NCBI GenBank assembly: GCA_001414485.1
Contig: LLEY01000326.1
Span: 1 to 26,203, forward strand
Origin: Calycina herbarum
Lineage: Eukaryota > Ascomycota > Leotiomycetes > Helotiales > Pezizellaceae
DNA length: 26,203 nt
Direction of reading: 5' to 3'
Below the pieces are notes generated by a model. The model saw only the letters and a list, made by a program, of their open reading frames with translations, did no database searches and was not told where the DNA came from. The translations under genes were made by a program, and so were the position numbers. Shown here piece by piece: positions 18,993 to 26,203 of the stretch; position 1 is the stretch's first letter; each line of letters starts with the position of its first letter.

Positions 18993-21360
18993 ATGGACGG
19001 TTTTTACATTCACACACGACACACAGCGGCATTTCACGGATTTTGGAGGGCGTTGTTTATGCTATTATACACAAAATAAGTGGTCATGGAAATGATATCA
19101 TGGTCATTGATACTTGGCGTCGCGGTCACTCAGCGAAGTTGACCACATGGTGTTGGGAACTTACTTATTTTTCCTCTTGAGAAGAAAGGGTGGGGGGTCT
19201 TTTTCTAACTTTGGATTTGGGTATTTTTTTGGCTTTTTGATGGTTTTATTCGTTGGTTGACGGGATGGAATCTGGATGAGATGACTTTTTGATGCTGGTG
19301 TACTATGGGATGGATTTGATGGGGAGGCGCGAACTATGGGCCTCTGATGCTTTGCATGTAGGCTTTTTGGACTTGAGGGTCTTGAGGCCGAATGTTGCAT
19401 GCATGGTTACATAGGAAACTGAATATTATGTGTTTGGTAAATCTTTGAGAAAATCTCAACTTCTTTTTTACGAGTTGTGTGTGTGGTCTTGATTATGTGT
19501 TGTTGAAAGGGGGTTGCGGCTTTTGTTTCCAGTTTTAGGAGCTTTTCATTTTTGGATTTTGGGTTGAGTGATCTAATTCTTCTGACTCGAGGTCGTGCTG
19601 TTTTTTTGTCCTAGGAGCGAGGGAGGGGGGTTCAAATATACTGTGTTTTTGGGATGGGGAGAGGGTTATTCAATATTGGCAATGCAGACTATCAGACTAT
19701 GCGTGGTTGAGGATGACGTGCATCAATCAGCGAGGATGGAGGTAGTACTGCCTTTTTTTTTATCATAGGTAAAGGAGATGGGGATTTTTGTTTTTTTGTT
19801 TTTGTTTTTGTGAGGGGGCTTAGAAGGATTCGGAGGTAGGTTGGGGGTAAAATGTTGTTTGTTCCCTTTAGTAGGCTGGGAGTTTTTTTCTTCCTGCGAC
19901 TGTTTGGGTGTGAGATGAGATTACAAGGCTTTGTGTATTGGGTTGGTCGCTGATGTGATGTTTAGCCTGGGTTTAGTATGGATTAAAGTTCTAGTTGAGA
20001 ACTCTGAGGGTAGAGTCGGGGAGTGTATGGAGAAGATGGGAAGAGAGAGGGCTGAGTAGACGAATTAGGATAGGGATGAATGACTTCGACTCCCGTTTGG
20101 GATTTTCGAAGGAGACTTCGGGAGTGGGAAGTAAATACGAGATTTAACTGTTTGGTGGGATGTTTGGTCTACTTGTTATGCGATGTATGTTGGATATTTC
20201 GAGAAGGGGAATCTTGGGTTTGAGAGTTGTATTGGTTTCTAGTGTAGAGAGATACATTTCTTTCGTGTATAGGGGGCTTGAACGAATTCGGGTTTGAAAA
20301 GAGTTTTTTTCATGAGATTCTTTGAGTGAAGTGTTGATCCAGATAAAGCTGTCAAAAAGCGAATCCTTCGGGTTTCAGGAATAGCTGGTTGTCTAATCTT
20401 TGTTGTGGTTGCTTGTAAAGAGTGCTTTGGGAGACGATGGGGGGGTTTGTTGGTAGGAGAGAGAGGAGAGAGATGTGCATGCTTTGTGCTTATTTTTGGG
20501 GGGGGGATTGAAGACAGACTACGATTCGGCGATAAGAGAATTATTTTAGAGGCTTGTAGGTCGAGAGTCACAATCTTGGGTTTTGAGTATGAGCTAGAAC
20601 AGGTACTTGGATAGTGGTGGATTTGATATTAGGACTGGTTGGATTGATGTTACTGAATCCCGATTCCAGTCTTGATTTGGGACAATGAGATTGAGAAACT
20701 ACGAATGTCAGCCTGGGAGTTTGGGATGAGTTTATAAGAAGGGGTTAGAGGTTGGTTTGGGATGTAAGAGAAAGAGAAGAATTTGAAGTTGTTAGATTTG
20801 TAGACAGGAGGGTTGATGGTCGTCGTGAAATAATTTGAGATTTGGGGAAGTTAAGAGTAGATAGAGTGATATCTGAAACTTACAACTAATCTTGCTTTCA
20901 ATGCTTATTAGAGTAAATAATACTGCACTAATGTCAGAGGTTCCCATTATTGATTGTGGATTTGGGGAAAGAGTAGCGAGTTAGAGATGGAAAACTGCTA
21001 CCCAAGCATATAGCGGTTGCCACCTCCAGTGAAAGCCAGCGCCAGGCAGGCACGAAGTAATAGTAGTACAAAGACAAGACTAGATGGTTTTTACAGACAA
21101 GTGGGGAGGTGAGGTTTTTTGGTCTTCTAGAAGAGGTATGAGAAGAGCAGGGAATCGAAGGTAGAGAGAGATTTGGTAGTGAGAGAGTTGCTTTTGAGGT
21201 TGGGAGGTTGCGAATTGGATTTGGGTATAAGAGGGGATTGTGGTGCTGGGGTCCTTGGTTGTGGTGGGATTGGGTTAGGTTGTTGTTTTGAATCTCTACT
21301 GAAATTTTCTAGGAGAAATTGTTTACTGTGATTTAGGATGGGAACAAGAGAGGTACTAAG
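18993..21360. other. G/T-rich intergenic region downstream of yap1
   Basis: No gene is recognised. The plus strand is strikingly poor in C and rich in G and T from about 19150 to 21300, with T runs (tttttttt at about 19752, repeated gtttttttg units at about 19790-19810) and G runs (ggtggggggt at 19189, gagggagggggg at 19619, ggggggg at about 20499). On the minus strand this reads as a C/A-rich, CT-tract sequence with low-complexity open frames (19161-19400, 20239-20571) that look like untranslated DNA. It could be a long 3' untranslated region or a noncoding transcript. Confidence 0.5.
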
Positions 21361-21790
21361 TTTCTTTGTTTAATAGAATACTGTCTGAATAGTACAAAGA
21401 TATTATAGAAGAAAGTAGATTCTAGGTTTAATTATAGTATGTAGTTTTAAATATACCGAGTATAAGATAGTTCTGAATAAGACTATAAGAAAATCTGATT
21501 TTCTTAAACTTAATAGCGAAGAGATTCTGCTGATTATGTATTATACTGTATATATAAGATTAGGACTTGTAGCCTAGTGGTTCGCTAATTTTGTTTATAT
21601 ACGTTTGTCGAGAGATTTCTTTGTTTATTTGAAAAATTAAGTTATCGATAGATCTTTTCTAATTTAGAAGGCCTTAGCTCCGATGATATTAAGAGTTATA
21701 AAAATAGTAAAAATATATTACTAAGCTACTATATACGTAATACTAAGTTAGTATAAGAGAATTATATACTTAATAAGAATAGTAAAATTA
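21361..21790. other. AT-rich decayed repeat DNA
   Basis: TpA-rich sequence between the G/T-rich region and the non-LTR remnant, with the composition of RIP-decayed repeats. A tRNA A-box-like string (tagcctagtgg, 21570-21580) is the only recognisable signal. Confidence 0.4.
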
Positions 21791-22692
21791 AGTAACCGTG
21801 GCACTATACTACACCGAAAGAAGGGAGCGTAAAAGGGATAGCGAGAAGCTTTCCTACACAACAGTCAAAGTGCCTACGAGTAGTAACAGGGGCATATAAG
21901 GCTACCCCGGTACGGAGCCTTGAGGTAGAGGCTAACTGCGCACCAATCGACCTATACCTTAACCTAAGAGTAGCCGCGTTTGAAAGAAAGTTCCGAGCGT
22001 CTGAACCAGGAAAGCTGATCCAAAGCGCTTGTAAGTATATAGCTGCGCGGCTAAGAAGAAGGAGAGGAAGGCCGTCAAAGGCAGGAAAGGCGATGCCGTA
22101 CTCCTAGAGAGCGAGCCAGGAGTAGGAAGGAAAGTAGGGAATAGAGAGAGGGGGGTTCGAGTACAACGCTACGCTCAAAGAATAGAGAAAGCGCCTAGAA
22201 GCTCAGAGGAAGAGAACCTAAGAGAAGAACCCTACGCGATATATAGAAGCGTTAGACAAGACTGACCTCGACGATTAGGAGCCACAGAAGGTTTATAAGA
22301 GACTCGCTAAAGTAAAGAGCTCGCTACTCGTATAAGCACGAACGAGAGCAATAGGGCTTAACGCCTTCCTCTTCTTAAGAAGGGTACCAGACTAGCTTAT
22401 ACTATAGTATATATACGTAGGCGGCAGAGAGACAGTAGAGCACCTTATACTGTTTTACTACGAGATTCTATAAGAAAGAGAAGCGCTTATAAGAGCCCTC
22501 GGAAAGCGGATCGGGGACCTTAGAGAGCTAAGAGGGGCACTGGCGAATAGGAAGCTAGCGCCGAGGATTACTACTTAGCTGCTCGGGCTAGGAAGACTCC
22601 AGGAGTACAGGCTCACTCTAGAATTACTAGAAGAAGACAGAGAGAAGAATAGAGAGGAGGCGAGAGAGAGAGGAAGAGGAGGAGGCAGCTAA
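21791..22692 (+). pseudogene. Non-LTR retrotransposon (Tad-like) reverse transcriptase C-terminal remnant
   Basis: One plus-strand frame (codons in phase with 21799) reads about 300 codons of the region after the polymerase core of fungal LINE ORF2 proteins. The family string QSKCLRVVTGAYKATPVRSL at about 21859-21918 is followed by EVEANCAPIDLYLNLRVAAF, and then by ARTRAIGLNAFLFLRRVPD and GGRETVEHLIL, which correspond to the C-terminal zinc-knuckle area. There are about a dozen in-frame stops, all TAG or TAA and never TGA. Several sit where Trp, Gln or similar codons are expected, as RIP of TGG and CAG/CAA produces. No frameshift was noticed. The final acidic, Arg-rich tail ends at TAA 22690-22692. 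The 5' part of the element is missing or unrecognisable. Confidence 0.8.
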
Positions 22693-22881
22693 GGCGCGCT
22701 GAAAGACAAGGCCTAGGCTTAGGCAGTTTTAAGAAGGTGTTTAAGAAGTACCAGGGGCGGTAGGTATATCTACAGCCCTTATACTACTAATATACGCTTT
22801 AGCGGTTAAGTACTTTAACCTACTACCTTTTATATTACTAAGTTAGAAAGACGAGCTCTAAATAGACAGTAGTAGGACTGT

Positions 22882-23213
22882 AACGAAACTTAAACAAACT
22901 AAACAAAGGTAACTAAGTCTCAATAGTTAGTATATAGATAAGAAGTATAGATACGCTGGTATATTTACTTAGAAGTAAACTTATTACTTATATTAAAGAT
23001 ATTAAACAAGATAATAAGATTAATAACTAAAGTTAAGTACGAAGTATAACGAAACTCGAACGAATTAAACAAAGATAACTAAGTCTCGAAGGTTAGTATA
23101 TAGGTAAGAAGTACAGATACGCTAGGTTGTTTACTTAGAAGTGAACTCGTTACTTATATTAAAGATGTTAAATAAGATAATACGATTAATAACTAAAGTT
23201 AAGTACGAAGCTC
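22882..23213. repeat. 166-bp direct tandem duplication
   Basis: Copy 1 spans 22882-23047 and copy 2 spans 23048-23213. Both start aacgaaact and end agttaagtacgaag plus a few bases. The copies differ mainly by C/T and G/A transitions (for example cttaaacaaa against ctcgaacgaa). Copy 1 carries more A/T states. This is consistent with RIP after duplication. The repeat may belong to the 3' end of the non-LTR element or to another repeat. Confidence 0.9.
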
Positions 23214-23590
23214 CTATCTAATAGCAGACGTGCTAGTCTTATATAGAACCTTCGTTTATATTAGAGTCCTACTTAGCAGGAGTCCCGAAGATAGAGTCTA
23301 ACTCTATTTCCAGGGCTTCTTAAAACTAGACTCTATTACCTAACTGCTCTTAACCGAGTTATATAATATACTATAATAAGATCCCTATGATTATATATCT
23401 ATTTAATCCCTTCTTCCTTTTAGAGTTATAATAGTATTTATTCTATTAGAGCGCTGCCTAGACTTTATTTATTCACGTGCTAGTACGTGATTCGTAATAC
23501 TATCCCCTTCTTAGCCTAGCGTGTCTCTACGCTAGAATATAACTTAAAATTCGTCGTTAGAAAGATATCGTTCTTCCTTCGTATATAAAC
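23214..23590. other. AT-rich repeat DNA without recognised gene
   Basis: TpA-rich sequence in which no frame reads as a known protein. A short inverted repeat (cacgt-gctagt-acgtg, about 23476-23491) is the only structure noticed. Confidence 0.4.
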
Positions 23591-23968
23591 ATGTCCTCTT
23601 CTTATATTAAACGAAAAGAGCGTCTAGCTCTTACTATATAAATCGAATCTATATAACGTCTAGTAGAGACTTATTCTTTTTATTAAAAACAATCTCGTCG
23701 CTGTTTCTTAGAGCTTTCTAAATTCTCTCGATATTCTAAGTATATTCAGTTGAAAAGATCTTATAATAGTTCTAGTTATCTCGATATTCCTTCTCCTAGA
23801 CCTAGAAAACCTATATATCGATTTTTTCTTTAGCTCTTTATATAAACAGCTCTCTATTACTTCTCCGAGTCCTCTTCTCTCGAGTTCTTCTCTTAAGTCC
23901 TCGTCTTCTTAGTTTCCTACCTTCGAGATAGCTTCTTTTATTAAGTAGGTGCTTTCTAATAACATTTC
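23591..23968 (+). pseudogene. RIP-decayed frame with Zn(II)2Cys6-like spacing
   Basis: From ATG 23591 one frame reads as a basic, Ser/Arg-rich protein broken only by TAA and TAG codons. Residues Tyr28, Tyr31, Cys38, Tyr48, Tyr51 and Tyr58 fall in the spacing X2, X6, X9, X2, X6, which is that of a fungal Zn(II)2Cys6 cluster. Five of the six positions are TAT codons, one TpG-to-TpA change away from TGT (Cys), the change RIP makes; the sixth is still TGT. The frame continues with Ser/Pro/Arg-rich stretches to about 23968 before stops become dense. It lies just upstream of the copia LTR and could be a gene carried by a repeat. The reading is inferred from pattern, not from homology search. Confidence 0.4.
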
Positions 23969-24188
23969 TCTGTCTAACTATAATAATATATTAGTATCTA
24001 GTATACTTAGACATAAGTGCTTAAGTGTATATAGACCTAAAAGTTAAGCTTAGTTAGAATACCACGTGACCTCGTGGTTCTGATGTGTCTAGAGCACTCT
24101 AGAGCAACGCGTTAAGTTTTATATATTAATTACATATACTTCCGCATACGTATTCCGTTTACGGAAGTGGCGTTTTGTGGCGTATGCC

Positions 24189-24360
24189 GCATACGTATAT
24201 ATAAAGAGTCCTTTGTACACCGTATACGTATTCCGAATGCGTATATACAAAGAGTCCTTTGTACACCGCATCCGTATTCCGTATACGTATATACAAAGAG
24301 TCCTTTGTACACCGCATACGTATTCCGAATGCGTATATACAAAGAGTCCTTTATACACAT
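24189..24360 (+). repeat. 46-bp tandem array inside LTR, four units
   Basis: Units start at 24189, 24235, 24281 and 24327. By sequence they correspond to units 1, 5, 6 and 7 of the left LTR, so units 2-4 (138 bp) are the difference between the copies. Confidence 0.95.
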
Positions 24361-24389
24361 GTGTATATAACTAGGTCCTGGGATGTCTA

Positions 24390-24473
24390 CCTAGGACACA
24401 CACACATACACACATACACATACACACACACACATACACACACATATATACACACACATATATACATATAATT
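24390..24473. repeat. CA/TA dinucleotide microsatellite in LTR
   Basis: This is the counterpart of the tract in the left LTR. It is an imperfect (CA)n with TA steps and a different internal order. Confidence 0.9.
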
Positions 24474-24520
24474 TATACCCTTGACTTCTGCCTTCTGCCC
24501 TCTTGCGTGACCATTTTAAC

Positions 24521-26203
24521 ATGGTAGCAATGCCGACTCTCGACAAAGTTACAATACAGAAGCTTAAAGGCTCTGTCAACTATGAAGTCTAGGCTATACG
24601 CACCAAGGCCTTCCTTACTAAGGAAGGACAACTTGAGTATATTATGTCGTTCATCGAAGGCGATATAAACCAAGACCTTAAGGTATTAAGTAATATACAA
24701 TTACTTGTAGAAGATAGGCCTCTTCTACAAATCCAAGATAAACTTAATACTAAAGAGGCTTAGGATACACTTAAGAACCTATATAGCCCTAAAGGATTCT
24801 CATTAGAATTCCTGCTTTGTAGAGAATTCTTTAATACCTCTTTAGACAAATACTCTTCTATGGAAGAATATCTAAATAAGGTTAAATACCTTAGTAATCA
24901 ACTTAAAGCTAAGAGTATAGAACTCCCTCGATAAGTAGTTATAGCTTGGGTTCTTAATAACCTAAGCGAGGACTACGAAAGCATTATATCTAATATAACG
25001 CAATCTCTTCGAAACGATATAGACTCCTATACTATAGAGAATCTATTCTCGAATCTTATAGACGAGTCTAAACGACAAGAGTCTAAGGAAGAAGAAGTGT
25101 TTATAAGCCCTGCTTATAAGAAGGGCTATAAGGGGAAGAAACCTTACAAAGTTATAAAAGGTAGATACTGTAACTATTGTAAACAAACCACACACCTTAT
25201 AGACGAGTGCTATTATCTACACCCTTCGAAGGCTCCTAAACACTTTAAGTTTAAGAGAGGAACACTTAGGTCTAGCCCTAAGGAGAATATAAGAGAAGAG
25301 AAGAGCCCTCGAGAGATAAGGGATAATAACGTTGATATTATGTTTATAAATCTCGACTATAATAACACATAAATCGCTGATAATAAGGACGATGATATTA
25401 GTCTAGATAATCTAGACTTTGAGGTAAATAATAACCAGAACCTAAATAACTCTACTAATAAGAGTATAGATACCTATAACCCCTTATTAAATAACGAAAG
25501 TACTATTATAAGTATAAATAACAAGATTAAAAAGGTATTTACTACTTACTCTAGCCCTACTATAATAGATAATAAAACTAAATTTATACTAGACACAGCT
25601 GCTACTAAACATATAATATCTAATAAAGAATATTTTATAGACTATAGAACTAGTAATAAGTTAGTTAAGTAGGGAGAAGCTAGGACTATTAGTATTAAGA
25701 GAGTTGGTTCTATTTATATTAGGTTTAGAGATAATAATAATAAATGCTTTTTACTTAAGAACTGTTTATATATGCCTGAACTAGGGTATAATCTAATTAG
25801 TCAAAGTGAACTAATAAACTCATATACTATATTTACCTCTAATAATTGTTATATCAAAAATAATAAAACAAATAACCTTATAACTAAGGGATATAAGATA
25901 AATAACTTATACTACCTAGATATTATATCTCTAAGATATAATAAAGATAATAACTATATAATACTTAATACTATTAACAATAAAAATAAAACTTATAATA
26001 TAATAAATAAGCTAACTTTACATAGGAGATTAGGACATGTTAGTCTACAAGTATTAAATAAAATTATTAATACTACAAAAGGTTATAATAATTTAATCTC
26101 TAATAAAGAGATAGATAATAGCATTATTAACTGCGAGGTATGTCTCCGAGGTAAATTTACTAATAAGATTAATAGATTAATAAGCAGTAGAGAGTTTACT
26201 CTA
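24521..26203 (+). pseudogene. Ty1/copia gag-pol, partial, inactivated by in-frame stops
   Basis: A single frame runs from ATG 24521 (or 24530) to the right edge of the window. In order: a UBN2-type gag with the LKGSVNYEV start motif; a CCHC zinc knuckle, CNYCKQTTHLIDEC (CX2CX4HX4C), at about 25169-25210; the aspartic protease motif FILDTAATKHI near 25580; and the GAG-pre-integrase HHCC zinc motif, LHRRLGHVSLQVL with CEVC, near 26010-26150. Integrase and reverse transcriptase would lie beyond the window. Stops are at 24590 (TAG at the Trp of the gag NY..W motif), 24761 (TAG), 24932 (TAA), 25370 (TAA) and 25670 (TAG). All are TAG or TAA, none TGA, which fits RIP. There is no frameshift. Codon use is extremely A/T-rich. 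Confidence 0.9.

Larger units (their letters stand above)
24059..24521 (+). mobile_element. 5' LTR of Ty1/copia element
   Basis: It matches 1-605 from ataccacgtg to ttttaaca, apart from three missing 46-bp units, small changes in the CA tract and a few transitions. Directly after it comes tggtagcaatgcc, which resembles the initiator-tRNA-type primer binding site of copia elements (usual start TGGTA), and the gag start codon overlaps this junction. The 5' boundary is uncertain: the match can only be tested from 24059 on, and no TG dinucleotide typical of an LTR end sits exactly there. Confidence 0.88.

Noticed and set aside
19161..20571. Minus-strand open frames at 19161-19400 and 20239-20571
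   Set aside because: Ser/Pro/Lys-rich low-complexity peptides caused by the C/A-rich minus strand; no family features.

Overview
The window looks like nuclear DNA of a filamentous ascomycete. Its genes carry short introns (53-77 nt, a few longer) with GTATGC/GTAAGT donors, CTAAC-type branch points and CAG/TAG acceptors. Promoters are CT-rich, and the repeats show C-to-T and G-to-A decay of the repeat-induced point mutation (RIP) type. The gene families and the AT-rich RIP-decayed DNA would fit a Leotiomycete (Botrytis/Sclerotinia/Rhynchosporium-like), but I cannot fix the species.

Layout. 1-605: a long terminal repeat (LTR) with a 46-bp tandem array. 606-2205: sparse DNA with one exon-like frame. 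2206-3141 (-): mitochondrial small-subunit ribosomal protein of the Fe/Mn-superoxide dismutase fold. It is divergent from 3486-5988 (+), the molybdenum cofactor sulfurase. 6373-6980 (+): a stand-alone CBS-pair protein. 7921-9640 (+): the mitochondrial phosphate carrier, five exons. 10824-10997 (+): a possible 57-residue small ORF. 11213-11797 (-): a decayed or unresolved coding frame. 11897-12410 (+): a three-exon GRGGAGNI-repeat protein (DUF3602/Par32 family). 13482-14715 (+): a BAH-PHD chromatin reader. 16977-18992 (+): the AP-1/Yap1 oxidative-stress bZIP factor. 18993-21300: about 2 kb of strongly G/T-rich DNA. From about 21360 to the right edge the window is repetitive: a non-LTR (Tad-like) reverse transcriptase remnant, a 166-bp tandem duplication, a RIP-decayed reading frame with a Zn(II)2Cys6-like residue pattern, then the 5' LTR and gag/protease/pre-integrase part of a Ty1/copia element that runs off the window.

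The host genes are housekeeping or stress genes and do not form an obvious pathway cluster. Two are mitochondrial (ribosomal protein, phosphate carrier), one matures molybdenum hydroxylases, one is a redox regulator and one is probably a histone-mark reader. The two LTR copies are in the same orientation at both sides of the gene block. I see no CRISPR array, no confident tRNA or rRNA gene and no secondary-metabolite cluster. The most unusual material is in the repeats (46-bp hairpin array, RIP-decayed Zn2Cys6-like frame) and in the asymmetric 2-kb stretch after yap1.
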